Shown here in pieces: positions 56,609 through 64,000 of a stretch of DNA of 64,000 bases. The stretch's first letter is position 1. Each line of letters starts with the position of its first letter. This DNA is from Eubacteriales bacterium (GTDB lineage Bacteria > Bacillota > Clostridia > Oscillospirales > Oscillospiraceae): assembly GCA_030536515.1 (NCBI GenBank), contig JAUNPV010000009.1:52878-116877 (forward strand), given 5' to 3'. The translations under genes were made by a program, and so were the position numbers. The notes below the pieces were generated by a model, which was not told where the DNA came from, did not search any database, and worked only from the letters and a program-made list of their open reading frames with translations.

Positions 56609-57634
56609 ATGAATTATATTTTTCTTGAAGGTGATTACTATAAGAAAATATTCATTAGCCATTCGGGCAAAGATGAAAAAATTGCGCGTGCTTTATCCAA
56701 TTTTCTTGAAAGCGTGGCACCGTCTGTCGAAGTGTATTGTTCATCACAGAATGGAAGCATTATGGTTGGTGAAAATTTTGTTCAATCATTCACATCGGCA
56801 ATGGAGAATTGTGATGCATTCATTCCTTTACTTAGCGAAAATTACTATGCCAGCAGATTTTGCATGATTGAACTTGGTTTTGCATATTCTGTGTTGGTTC
56901 AAAGCACCTCTGCTGAACATTACGACATATTCCCTGTGGTCATTCCCCCTGTTAAAAAAGAGGAGGCTTTGGCGCATACACCCTTAGCTATGTTGCATGT
57001 TTCCTCAATTCATGACTCCGAAGGCTTGAGGGAATGCCTTGAATCAATATTTGAAAACTCCAATGTTGTGTTGAAGTCCGGTATGAATAGGCGAATAAAT
57101 GAGTTTGTTTACGGAATCAAACAACAGATTTTTAAGAAGTATGATATAAATTGTTGTGCAAAACATTTGATATGCAAATCGCAAGATGTTCGTGGCGAAG
57201 ACTGTGACTACTTAAGATATAGTGCTATACCGGACAGAAAAGGATACACTGTTAATTTTCGAGCTAGACCATTTGCGAAAAGTACAGAATATCCTGAATT
57301 TTTGAGTTTTGTTTATCAATATGTCGATAAACTGGATTTGTATGAACCAGTACTTTTATTTGAAGATTCTTGTCTAAAAGTTTGCATCAACAACTTTACA
57401 GACTCTATCTCTAAAATAGATATTGAGATAAAGCATTCAGATAACAACGCTATTCTGGAGCGTCGGACAATCTCCCTCGCGGCAGGGGAAAATCGAATTA
57501 CTATTCCTCTGGGCGAAATAAAATGTGAAGCATTGCGGCAAGTTTCTGAGGTTTGCTTCGTAATCAAGCCGTCTGCCTATGTAGAAGAAGAGGGGATGTT
57601 TCAAGTTTATGACTTTGAACTTGTTTGCAAATGA
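56609..57634 (+). CDS. TIR-domain protein with beta-rich C-terminal domain
   Basis: A 341-residue protein. The TIR domain (12-150) starts YKKIFISHSGKDEKIARAL, includes VEVYCSSQNG and FIPLLSENYYASRFCMIELGFA, in which Glu88 matches the catalytic glutamate of TIR NAD+ hydrolases. A linker helix follows, then residues about 195-341 look like a jelly-roll, carbohydrate-module-like domain (RKGYTVNFRARPF, KIDIEIKHSDNNAILERRTISL, quoted in part, and GENRITIPLGEI). No membrane helix. The start is uncertain: ATG 56609 places the TIR domain at the N-terminus, but lacks a good ribosome site; 56525 is in frame. Probable NAD+-consuming immune effector. Confidence 0.82.
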   Translation: MNYIFLEGDYYKKIFISHSGKDEKIARALSNFLESVAPSVEVYCSSQNGSIMVGENFVQSFTSAMENCDAFIPLLSENYYASRFCMIELGFAYSVLVQSTSAEHYDIFPVVIPPVKKEEALAHTPLAMLHVSSIHDSEGLRECLESIFENSNVVLKSGMNRRINEFVYGIKQQIFKKYDINCCAKHLICKSQDVRGEDCDYLRYSAIPDRKGYTVNFRARPFAKSTEYPEFLSFVYQYVDKLDLYEPVLLFEDSCLKVCINNFTDSISKIDIEIKHSDNNAILERRTISLAAGENRITIPLGEIKCEALRQVSEVCFVIKPSAYVEEEGMFQVYDFELVCK

Positions 57635-57738
57635 GAACAACTCTTTTGATATACTATTGCGGACTGGTTAAAAAACAATGCTCTTTAGTTAGTACTCCTA
57701 GATTTGTTCTTAATAAATTTTATCCTTGAATTTGAAAG

Positions 57739-57770
57739 GCATTCGGTTCTATGTGAACCGAATGCTTTTT
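57739..57770 (+). terminator. Intrinsic terminator after TIR gene
   Basis: GCATTCGGTTC-TATGT-GAACCGAATGC followed by TTTTT. The rest of the 348-bp space up to the AbiEi gene is AT-rich, with a promoter near its end and no gene. Confidence 0.88.
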
Positions 57771-57922
57771 GTCTAAGAGATAGGCTACAAGGTGATGCGT
57801 GGAACTTCTTAGAACAAAACGTGTAGCATGGTACTCAAAAGAAATATGCTCATATTTTAGTAATGCGCTGTTGAGAAGGTAAAAAGTTAATCCATATTAT
57901 ACAAGAACTCAGATATAGCAAG

Positions 57923-57956
57923 TTGACTTTAATCATAATATTATATATAATATTAT
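57923..57956 (+). promoter_or_regulatory. AbiE operon promoter with AT palindrome
   Basis: TTGACT (57923-57928), 17-bp spacer, TATAAT (57946-57951). The palindrome AATATTATATATAATATT (57938-57955) covers the -10 and is a candidate AbiEi operator. Confidence 0.7.
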
Positions 57957-57982
57957 CAAATCAGAAGAAGGAGGGCAGAGAA

Positions 57983-58576
57983 GTGAACTATGAAATTAAA
58001 CTTGTCAATATAGCAAAAGAACACGGCGGCATCATTGAAACAAAAGTAGCTGCTCAGCACGGCATTTCCAAGGCTATGCTATATAAGCTGTGCAAAGAAA
58101 ATAAAATCCATAGAATCGTAAAGGGGCAGTATATCTTACCGGATGATATGCAGGATGAACTATTATCTATCAGCAAACGATCAACTCAAATTATCTTCTC
58201 TCATGAAACTGCGCTGTTTTTGCATGGAATCTCTGACCGCACCCCTTTTGAGCATACGATCACGGCTCCCTCTGGGTGCATTCCATCTACCGCCATAAAA
58301 TCTGAATGTAAAGTATATTACATTAAGCCAGAATTGTTTGAATTGGGTAGAACCACATTGAAAACGCCTGCTGGTAACAGTGTTCCGGTCTATGATCTGG
58401 AGCGCACGATTTGTGATGTGATCCGTAGCCGCAACAAAATGGGAACAGAAACATTTCTGGCAGCACTCAAACTATATGCGGCAAGCCCCAAGAAGGATTT
58501 GAACAGGCTGAGCACATACGCAAAGCAAATGCGGGTGGCGAATGTCCTTCGTCAATATTTGGAGGTGCTTCTATGA
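57983..58576 (+). CDS. AbiEi antitoxin/repressor
   Basis: Antitoxin of a type IV (AbiE) toxin-antitoxin phage-defence pair, 197 residues, GTG start at 57983, 8 bases after AAGGAGGG. The N-terminal winged helix comprises GGIIETKVAAQHGISKAMLY and KIHRIVKGQYILPDD. The antitoxin part has IIFSHETALFLHGISDRTP, YDLERTICDVIRSRNK and the end VLRQYLEVLL. It overlaps AbiEii by 4 bp (ATGA). Cytoplasmic; represses its own promoter and counters the toxin without direct stable binding in studied cases. Confidence 0.92.
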   Translation: MNYEIKLVNIAKEHGGIIETKVAAQHGISKAMLYKLCKENKIHRIVKGQYILPDDMQDELLSISKRSTQIIFSHETALFLHGISDRTPFEHTITAPSGCIPSTAIKSECKVYYIKPELFELGRTTLKTPAGNSVPVYDLERTICDVIRSRNKMGTETFLAALKLYAASPKKDLNRLSTYAKQMRVANVLRQYLEVLL

Positions 58577-59406
58577 GCAATGCCATGAGTTTGAAAGCGA
58601 AAATCAGAAATATCGCAAAGCAGAAGAACATCCCAGCACAGGTGATCTTGCAGAATTATATGTTTGAGCGGCTGCTGGTGCGGCTTTCGGCATCAGCGTA
58701 CAAGGAGAAATTCGTGCTAAAAGGCGGGATGCTGGTTGCTGCCATTGTCGGTCTGGACAACCGGGCAACCATGGATTTGGACACCACTCTGAAAAATCTA
58801 CCTCTGACCCCGGAGGCCATTCGTTCTGCCTTGGAGAGTATTGCAGCAATTCCTTTTGATGACGGTATCTCGTTTGAGGTCGGAACGATTTATCCCATCC
58901 GGGAGGACGATATTTACGGCGGCTACCGGGTAGCCCTGAATGCCAGATTTGACACACTGCTGACGCCTATGACCATTGATGTGTCCACCGGGGATGCTAT
59001 CACACCTCATGCGATCCCGTACCAGTTTACAGAGATTTTCTCCGATGGAAATTCCTACGAGCTCTGGGCCTACAACATAGAAACCGTCATGGCGGAGAAA
59101 GTAGAAACCATCCTGCGCCGGGGCGTGTTCAACACCCGGCCGAGAGACTTTTACGATGCGTACATATTGGCAACCACACAGCATTTCAATAAAAAGGTTT
59201 TTGCGGAGGCGCTGGCCGCAACAGCAGCCCACCGGGGAACTACCGAGCAGATCGCAAATATCCCAGAAATACTTGAACATATACAAGAGAGTCCGGAGCT
59301 GCAAGGAATGTGGGACAAATACCGGAAGCAATTCGCGTATGCAAAGGGAATTCAGTATAAGCAGATAATGGATGTGCTGTTGGAAATTCTTCAGAAAGAG
59401 GACTAG
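58573..59406 (+). CDS. AbiEii nucleotidyltransferase toxin
   Basis: Toxin of the AbiE pair, 277 residues. The nucleotidyltransferase core has FVLKGGMLVAAIVGLDNRAT (GG at 51-52) then MDLDTTL with Asp68 and Asp70, the DxD metal-binding pair. AEKVETILRRGVFNTRPRDFYDAY (quoted in part: AEKVETILRRG, TRPRDFYD) is the second conserved block, carrying the lysine and the R-x-x-DFYD motif of the family. Relatives block tRNA charging by adding nucleotides. Part of the gene has higher GC than its neighbours. Confidence 0.93.
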   Translation: MSNAMSLKAKIRNIAKQKNIPAQVILQNYMFERLLVRLSASAYKEKFVLKGGMLVAAIVGLDNRATMDLDTTLKNLPLTPEAIRSALESIAAIPFDDGISFEVGTIYPIREDDIYGGYRVALNARFDTLLTPMTIDVSTGDAITPHAIPYQFTEIFSDGNSYELWAYNIETVMAEKVETILRRGVFNTRPRDFYDAYILATTQHFNKKVFAEALAATAAHRGTTEQIANIPEILEHIQESPELQGMWDKYRKQFAYAKGIQYKQIMDVLLEILQKED

Positions 59407-59505
59407 AACAACAGCGGTATTAGGTGTACAATGAAAATATAATGGTTATAGGTGACTATTTTGCAAAAGCTAGTCAAATATATATTATCTGAGAGGAACT
59501 TTAAT

Positions 59506-60357
59506 ATGAACTGTTTAAAGAAAATATATTGCCATTTTACAAAGGTTAGCTTCAAGGACAAAGACCTTTGGAGGTCATACGGAACATGGGTGGCTTGGAT
59601 ATCTACAACATTGTCTTTTGTAACGCTTTTTGTGGAAATGCCGACTGAAAGTAAAATCACCTATCTGTACGCAGGCCTGTTTGCTTTGGCTTTGGTGCTT
59701 CTCTTTGTATGTCTGTGGTGGAGGGCTAATGCACAGAATTATGTAAACTTGAAGATTAATGGAACAAACATTCATGTTCGAATCGGAGATATATGGAAAC
59801 AGGATGGACTTAAAATAATTGGTGTCAATAATTTTATTGACTTGGTTGCAGATGATGTAGTCGTCAAAAAGGGGACTCTGCATGGCCAATTTATCCAAAA
59901 GAATCAAAATAGAATTTCTGAAATCGGTGATGCAATTTGTTCAAGCCGTGCAACAATTCCTGAGGGAAATACAACCAGACCGAATGACCAGAGCTATGAT
60001 TTTGGCTCATGTGTCTTGTTTGAGGACTGTATATTGACAGTACTAACAAAGTTCGATGAGTACGACAGAGCCTATACATCTATGGAAGAATATCTGAAGT
60101 TCTGGATGACATTTTGGGATAAGGTTGATATCCTATATAATTGTAGAACACTGAACATCCCCATCTTAGGCGCAGGACAAACAAGGTTTTATGGTCAAAA
60201 ACCCACTAAGCAGGAACTACTTGAAATTGCAATATGGACACTGTGGAAAAGCGGATTCCGAAACACCTACGCAGACATGTCTATTAATTTCATTGTATAT
60301 GAAGGGGATGCCTCTGAAATTGATTTTTACGCTCTAGAAAAACGATTTGCTAAGTGA
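59506..60357 (+). CDS. thsA: Type II Thoeris effector ThsA (transmembrane-macro)
   Basis: A 283-residue protein, ATG 59506 with GAGAGGAAC before it. Two membrane helices (about 27-43 and 53-72) are followed by a cytoplasmic macro domain (about 80-283) with KIIGVNNFIDLVADDVVVKK, KGTLHGQF, DFGSCVLFEDCILTVLTKFD (quoted in part), IPILGAGQTRFYG (ligand loop) and a C-terminal helix. This matches the ThsA_Macro family of type II Thoeris, in which a TIR-made histidine-ADP-ribose signal binds the macro domain and the membrane part disrupts the cell envelope. The TIR partner ThsB follows 16 bp later. Confidence 0.88.
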   Translation: MNCLKKIYCHFTKVSFKDKDLWRSYGTWVAWISTTLSFVTLFVEMPTESKITYLYAGLFALALVLLFVCLWWRANAQNYVNLKINGTNIHVRIGDIWKQDGLKIIGVNNFIDLVADDVVVKKGTLHGQFIQKNQNRISEIGDAICSSRATIPEGNTTRPNDQSYDFGSCVLFEDCILTVLTKFDEYDRAYTSMEEYLKFWMTFWDKVDILYNCRTLNIPILGAGQTRFYGQKPTKQELLEIAIWTLWKSGFRNTYADMSINFIVYEGDASEIDFYALEKRFAK

Positions 60358-60373
60358 AAGGAAATTGTGGAAA

Positions 60374-60883
60374 ATGGCATACAAGAATAAGACATATATA
60401 GCTGCAGAATGGGATGGCGATTATGACGCTGTGGAGCAGCTACATAAATGGAATAGCAGTAACTACTGGAATTTAAGCTTCCACGATGCCCATGGGCTAA
60501 CGCAGGCCAGAGATACCAGCTTGAACTGCAGCATTAAGGCATCCTTGAAAACAAGAATGGATGCATCCAAACAATTTGTTCTCATCGTAGGAAATAATAC
60601 TAAGTCAGCTAGAGCTGGAAGCTGCCAGTACTGCAGTGCAAATCGAGGCTACTGCACCAGAGGGCATAGTCTCGACAGTAGGAGCTACATTGAATACGAG
60701 TGTGCAAAGGCTGTGGATGCAGGAATTGAAATTGTTATACTTTACAACAGCACCTTTGCGGATCGCAATAAGTGTCCTGATCAAGTGCGATATATTGGGA
60801 CACATGTTCCAATGAAAAAATTGGTTGGGTATTCTATTGACTGGGATTATCCAGCGGTGAGAAGAGCCATTATGGGATACTAA
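60374..60883 (+). CDS. thsB: Thoeris TIR sensor/synthase ThsB
   Basis: A 169-residue TIR-like protein (DUF1863/ThsB type), ATG 60374 after GAAAGGAAATTG. YIAAEWDGDYDAVEQLHKW is the first strand and loop; LNCSIKASLKTRMDASKQFV, RAGSCQYC and RSYIEYECAKAVDAG are family blocks, with catalytic Glu in YIEYE (107/109); VILYNST and WDYPAVRRAI close the fold. ThsB senses phage proteins and makes the nucleotide signal for ThsA from NAD+. The pair is complete and appears intact. Confidence 0.9.
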   Translation: MAYKNKTYIAAEWDGDYDAVEQLHKWNSSNYWNLSFHDAHGLTQARDTSLNCSIKASLKTRMDASKQFVLIVGNNTKSARAGSCQYCSANRGYCTRGHSLDSRSYIEYECAKAVDAGIEIVILYNSTFADRNKCPDQVRYIGTHVPMKKLVGYSIDWDYPAVRRAIMGY

Positions 60884-61011
60884 TTTGGATGTGCATCATC
60901 ATGTCAGCTTGGGCTGAAATCCCTTTTGCATGCTTTTTCCCTTTCCTGGAATTTCTAGCATGGAGTAGGAAAATTAGATTTTCAGTCAATCCCAAAGAAA
61001 AGATAGGTGAA

Positions 61012-61050
61012 AAATACTCCTCGCTGCCAGAAGTGACAGCGAGGAGTATT
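61012..61050. terminator. Bidirectional terminator between thsB and RES gene
   Basis: AAATACTCCTCGCTG and CAGCGAGGAGTATTT form a 15-bp stem with a short loop and A/T-rich flanks on both sides, ending the convergent thsB and RES genes. Confidence 0.85.
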
Positions 61051-61055
61051 TCTAT

Positions 61056-61958
61056 TTAAAATTCTGCCGGAATATTAACGGTTTTTATTGATCCGTATGG
61101 TACTGCAGCATGCTTATCGAATAAAACTATATTTTTTCCTGCAGGGAATACGGTACTCGAATAAATAATACCGATGTAGCCTTTGGAAAGGAAATACTGC
61201 GCCATACACTGGAAAGGGGCATACATTAATTCTCTATCTTCTGTGGATATTGGCACAAAAATCTGTTCAGCGAGTAATTTTGCATATGTGAAAACAGCCC
61301 ATTTCTCTAGAGCGGGTTTAATATCTTCTACTTGAACTTTTGGAATTCTTCCTGTTTTTGTCCCAACCCGAATTCCCTCTTTAATTTCTCGTTTAGTTAT
61401 CTTTTGGCCAGCCTCTTCTAATGCTGAATTGATGTCATTGAATTCTGTTTCTTTTGCAATTGTGAGATCAATCAGAAGGTGATTTTGATATTTATCTGCA
61501 GACTTGAATTCACACAATGCAAAATGTTCACCGGCGGCTGCTCTGCACTCTTTCAGCGCACAAGTCTCATCAACTGAAAAAGGGAAATTAGCCTCAGCTG
61601 GTGCAAACGCTAAGTAAAGCCATTCAATCCCCGGAGGGCTGAATCTGTTGTCTGATGCAATAAATTCGGCCTTTGGGATAAAGCGTTCATAGGTGGGCGT
61701 TGGATCACTACCCTCTATTCGAGCCGCACGTGTGATACTTACAGTAGGTGATAGCACATCGCCTACTCTTTTTGCAAAAAAACGATGCCCGTGTTGGAAC
61801 AAATCGTCAAACACACGAAGAAATGTGGCCTGTAGAGCGGCTTCGATATCGTCATAGCGAAACACTTTGTTAGAAAGCAGTTGCCTAAAATCTCCCCATG
61901 TCTTTTGAATTATTATTTCACTGCCCTCTATTTCGGAAAAGTTGAAAATTCCTTGCAT
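61056..61958 (-). CDS. RES-domain protein, probable NAD+-phosphorylase type
   Basis: A 300-residue soluble protein. RES-domain blocks are ITRAARIEG (76-84), DNRFSPPGIEWLYLAFA (103-119, matching the G-R-F-N-P-x-G motif), an acidic ECRAAAGE region, YAPFQCMAQYF (246-256) and KGYIGIIYSS (259-268, carrying the conserved serine). Canonical RES toxins of Xre-RES pairs are about 150-230 residues and destroy NAD+ by phosphorolysis. This one is longer, with about 70 extra N-terminal residues, and has no Xre-type antitoxin gene beside it. It lies in the defence island next to Thoeris. Confidence 0.78.
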   Translation of the reverse strand: MQGIFNFSEIEGSEIIIQKTWGDFRQLLSNKVFRYDDIEAALQATFLRVFDDLFQHGHRFFAKRVGDVLSPTVSITRAARIEGSDPTPTYERFIPKAEFIASDNRFSPPGIEWLYLAFAPAEANFPFSVDETCALKECRAAAGEHFALCEFKSADKYQNHLLIDLTIAKETEFNDINSALEEAGQKITKREIKEGIRVGTKTGRIPKVQVEDIKPALEKWAVFTYAKLLAEQIFVPISTEDRELMYAPFQCMAQYFLSKGYIGIIYSSTVFPAGKNIVLFDKHAAVPYGSIKTVNIPAEF

Positions 61959-62187
61959 TGTCTTACTACCTTTCTATATTATTGATAAAGCCCCAAATGA
62001 AATATGCACCTAGTTAACAGCAACGAGGGGTATGGCTGACCGTATTAATCCGTGAAAAATCTGTACATGCAAAAGAAAATTCTATACAACTATAAATATA
62101 GGCGAATAACTAAATAAAGTCAATGAAAAGAAATGGATTGTCCAGATGTCCGGAAGAAGAGATGAAAAAATTACTTCCTTATCTGTG

Positions 62188-62216
62188 TTGAAGAAACAGC
62201 TGGATTATGTTAAAAT
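62188..62216 (+). promoter_or_regulatory. Promoter of the membrane-protein/peptidase pair
   Basis: TTGAAG (62188-62193), 17-bp spacer, TAAAAT (62211-62216), 54 bp before the first start codon. The rest of the 311-bp space to the divergent RES gene is AT-rich, with no further recognisable feature. Confidence 0.55.
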
Positions 62217-62269
62217 GTGATAATATAGAAAAAACAGAGAGAACACAAATTACAGCTTGGAGGTTTACT

Positions 62270-62599
62270 ATGCTACATCAAATTCAATTGGAAGTAACCA
62301 AACTGGATGATGCTAAAGACTTCTTTGAAATGGAGAAGGAATATGATGGGATCGCAATCATCCAGGAAAAGAGCTTTAGTGGGGATATCACAATCATTGA
62401 GTTGTATATAAGTGCTGCTATCAATGTACTTACAATTGTGGGGATCACACTGAATGCATTGATCAAAAAAAAGAAAGTATCTACTTTGATAATTGATGGT
62501 GAGAGAATCGAAATAAAAAATGTGTCTGAGAAACTGATTGAGCGAACTATTACCAGTAAGCTGAATCAGAATACGCAACAGACTGCCGATGATAAATAA
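62270..62599 (+). CDS. Small one-helix membrane protein, EACC1-like
   Basis: A 109-residue protein, ATG 62270 with TTGGAGG 6 bases upstream. A short beta-rich N-terminal part (MLHQIQLEVTKLDDAKDFFE, quoted to 20) is followed by a hydrophobic helix (about 44-64), a KKKK patch and a second short domain, STLIIDGERIEIKNVSEKLI. This order of small domain, helix, lysine patch and V-x-I-I-D-G-E-R-I strand resembles the effector-associated constant component EACC1 of bacterial conflict systems; the match is by pattern only. It overlaps the peptidase gene by 11 bp. Confidence 0.55.
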   Translation: MLHQIQLEVTKLDDAKDFFEMEKEYDGIAIIQEKSFSGDITIIELYISAAINVLTIVGITLNALIKKKKVSTLIIDGERIEIKNVSEKLIERTITSKLNQNTQQTADDK

Positions 62600-63719
62600 G
62601 GAAGAAGTCCTGGCCTTAAAGGTGTCAGGAAGGTGCTGCCGAAAAAGATCTCAGCCGATAGGAACCATTCAGGCAATCGTAAATGAGTGTAGTGTAGGGC
62701 TGGGAATTGAGCAGCCAGATTTAATTTGTTGCGACTCGTTGACTCGGAACTTTAGTGCATTTTATCTTATGGGTAGACCGTATATCATCTTTGATTCATG
62801 CTTGATTGAGACCCTGTATTTGTACAATTACATCCTTTTTTCTGGAAATATCAAACATGATATGGATAAATTTTTCTATAAGCTTTTTGGTGAAGAGTGC
62901 ATACGAGTTGGGGATTTATCCCATGCTCTTTACTTCAGTGGGAAATATCGAGAAATGGAGTTCACATTTGATAAGGAATTTGGAAGAAATAAGCAGTTAA
63001 CGGAGCAAATCTCATATCAAAGTTACTTTTTAGTTGCACACGAACTGTGCCATATTATGCTTCAATCATCAAGAATACAGTCTATTCCAACGGGGTACTG
63101 TGATTTTGTCAGGGCAGCTGTAGGGGTTTTGACAGAACGAGATCTGAAAAAGTTAGATCAAAAAATTAATGTATATGCTGCTGAGCGCATGAAATATTTT
63201 CAGGCAGAAACCATTCCTGAGAGCATAGATGAGTATTTAGATATCATAAAATCTAGCGAACGCTATGGGCATTTCCTTGAAGAATGCTATTGTGACTTTA
63301 TGGGGTTTAAGCTATTGACCGAGCAGTACACTTCGCCGCAAATTGCAGTAAATGCAATTTCAAGAGTATTGAACTATCTGATAACTCAGGAGAGTATTCG
63401 CAGCGATTTTTCCAATGGTGCTGAACATCTAAGGGACACAACGAAAGAGGCTCTCCCGACAATGTATTATTCTGTTTTGCGTGTACAATTACTCTTGCTA
63501 ACATTGGAAATCAACGACATGGAAGAGGTTGAACGAGCCGTTGCAGCAGTCCATCAAAGAAGTCGATTAACCGATAGGCTTAGTACATTTATCGAGTCCC
63601 TTCCAGATGGAGAAGCCATGAGAAAGGTGTCAGATTCTGATCTACCGGAAATAAGCAAAGAACGGCTAACTAAAGCGTTGATTCAAGCGTTTCATTATTG
63701 CTCTGTTGCAGATAAATAG
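62589..63719 (+). CDS. Putative zinc metallopeptidase (HExxH) of conflict module
   Basis: A 376-residue soluble protein. HELCH (151-155) in YFLVAHELCHIMLQSS is a clear zinc-peptidase motif, and EECYCDFMGFKLL (231-243) supplies a plausible third ligand (Glu232) in an E-x-x-x-D context, as in minigluzincin-like and M48-like peptidases. The N-terminal 130 residues are of unknown type, with PDLICCDSLTRNFSAFYLMG resembling the strand layout before the active helix. The C-terminal 130 residues are helical (LRVQLLLLTLEINDMEEVER). It is translationally coupled to the EACC1-like gene. Not assignable to a named family. Confidence 0.6.
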   Translation: MINKEEVLALKVSGRCCRKRSQPIGTIQAIVNECSVGLGIEQPDLICCDSLTRNFSAFYLMGRPYIIFDSCLIETLYLYNYILFSGNIKHDMDKFFYKLFGEECIRVGDLSHALYFSGKYREMEFTFDKEFGRNKQLTEQISYQSYFLVAHELCHIMLQSSRIQSIPTGYCDFVRAAVGVLTERDLKKLDQKINVYAAERMKYFQAETIPESIDEYLDIIKSSERYGHFLEECYCDFMGFKLLTEQYTSPQIAVNAISRVLNYLITQESIRSDFSNGAEHLRDTTKEALPTMYYSVLRVQLLLLTLEINDMEEVERAVAAVHQRSRLTDRLSTFIESLPDGEAMRKVSDSDLPEISKERLTKALIQAFHYCSVADK

Positions 63720-63720
63720 C

Positions 63721-63766
63721 CACAAAGGAAGATGAGTTGATCGCAGGAACCCCTCATCTTCTGTGT
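63721..63766 (+). terminator. Terminator-like hairpin after peptidase gene
   Basis: GGAAGATGAG and CTCATCTTC with a 16-base loop, followed by TGTGTGATTT; the T run is weak. From here to 64000 (about 230 bp) no gene or recognisable feature is seen. Confidence 0.5.
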
Positions 63767-64000
63767 GATTTATGTTGGGGACTGCATGCACTGCTGTTCT
63801 TTTGGACTATTGAGAACCAGGGAGCCGTCTGGTGATTTCTTGGTTCTTAACATTGGTCCAGATGAAGAAAAATGCTCCAATCCAAAAAATGTATTACAAC
63901 CATAAGCAATCTAAGGATCGGCAAAATAGGTTGCAAAAAAGCATAATATGAGATAAAATATTTATAGTTCATGAATGCAGGATAATACCTAATTATCCTG

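Overview
The window reads as a chromosomal segment of a strictly anaerobic, GC-rich gut-type Clostridia (Oscillospiraceae/Ruminococcaceae-like; placement is inferred, no rRNA gene is present). Indicators are AGGAGG-type ribosome sites, short intergenic gaps, lipoprotein ABC and TRAP systems, an agr-like histidine kinase, cytoplasmic GH94/GH3 oligosaccharide enzymes and a desulfoferrodoxin. From about 1 to 52.1 kb the DNA is GC-rich. From about 52.2 kb to the end it is mostly AT-rich and has the look of acquired DNA.

Layout, left to right. (1) 1-9.2 kb, antimicrobial-peptide type sensing and export: a lantibiotic-immunity-like ABC-2 exporter preceded by four 11-bp-spaced direct repeats, an unusual four-gene regulator operon (LytTR regulator, AgrC-like kinase, OmpR-type regulator, classical kinase), and a BceAB-like transporter with LytTR-like repeats at its promoter. 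(2) 9.2-15.4 kb, 2-aminoethylphosphonate uptake and breakdown (ATPase, fused permease, phnW, phnX, HAD phosphatase, lipoprotein). (3) 15.5-18.3 kb, a tocopherol-cyclase-like protein, a membrane-anchored MerR regulator and cdsA. (4) 18.3-21.4 kb, cobalt uptake cbiMNQO behind a cobalamin riboswitch. (5) 21.5-25.3 kb, TAXI-TRAP transporter with a GntR regulator. (6) 25.5-27.2 kb, an Lsa-like ABC-F protein with a leader-peptide attenuator. (7) 27.3-31.9 kb, a MarR regulator, an aldehyde dehydrogenase gene split by a small inverted-repeat element, an acyltransferase-like gene and a decayed IS1182-family element sitting in a transcription terminator. (8) 31.9-36.8 kb, two TetR-controlled operons (ABC-2 exporter; flavoprotein pair). 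(9) 37-47.4 kb, beta-glucoside use: cellobiose phosphorylase, LacI regulator, sugar ABC importer lacking its own ATPase, GH3 enzyme. (10) 47.5-52.1 kb, a TipA-like MerR regulator, superoxide reductase, and a guanine riboswitch in front of a COG2509 flavoprotein.

The right end is defence-rich. A two-gene module pairs an EcoRI-family adenine methyltransferase with a DUF262-HNH nuclease (52.3-54.6 kb). After tRNA-Tyr, a 3' fragment of a tRNA-Thr gene marks what looks like the edge of an integrated island. The island carries a DUF3791 protein, an orphan AbiEi, a TIR protein with a beta-rich C-terminal domain, a complete AbiEi/AbiEii pair, a complete type II Thoeris pair (transmembrane-macro ThsA plus TIR ThsB), a large RES-domain protein, and a two-gene module of a one-helix membrane protein plus an HExxH metallopeptidase. 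Several of these act, or are predicted to act, on NAD+. The membrane protein/peptidase pair and the methyltransferase/DUF262-HNH pair are the best candidates for undescribed systems.

At least three related short inverted-repeat elements with GTGCTTATCGG-type ends and a second family of palindromes with AATGTCATTGCGA ends are scattered through intergenic spaces.
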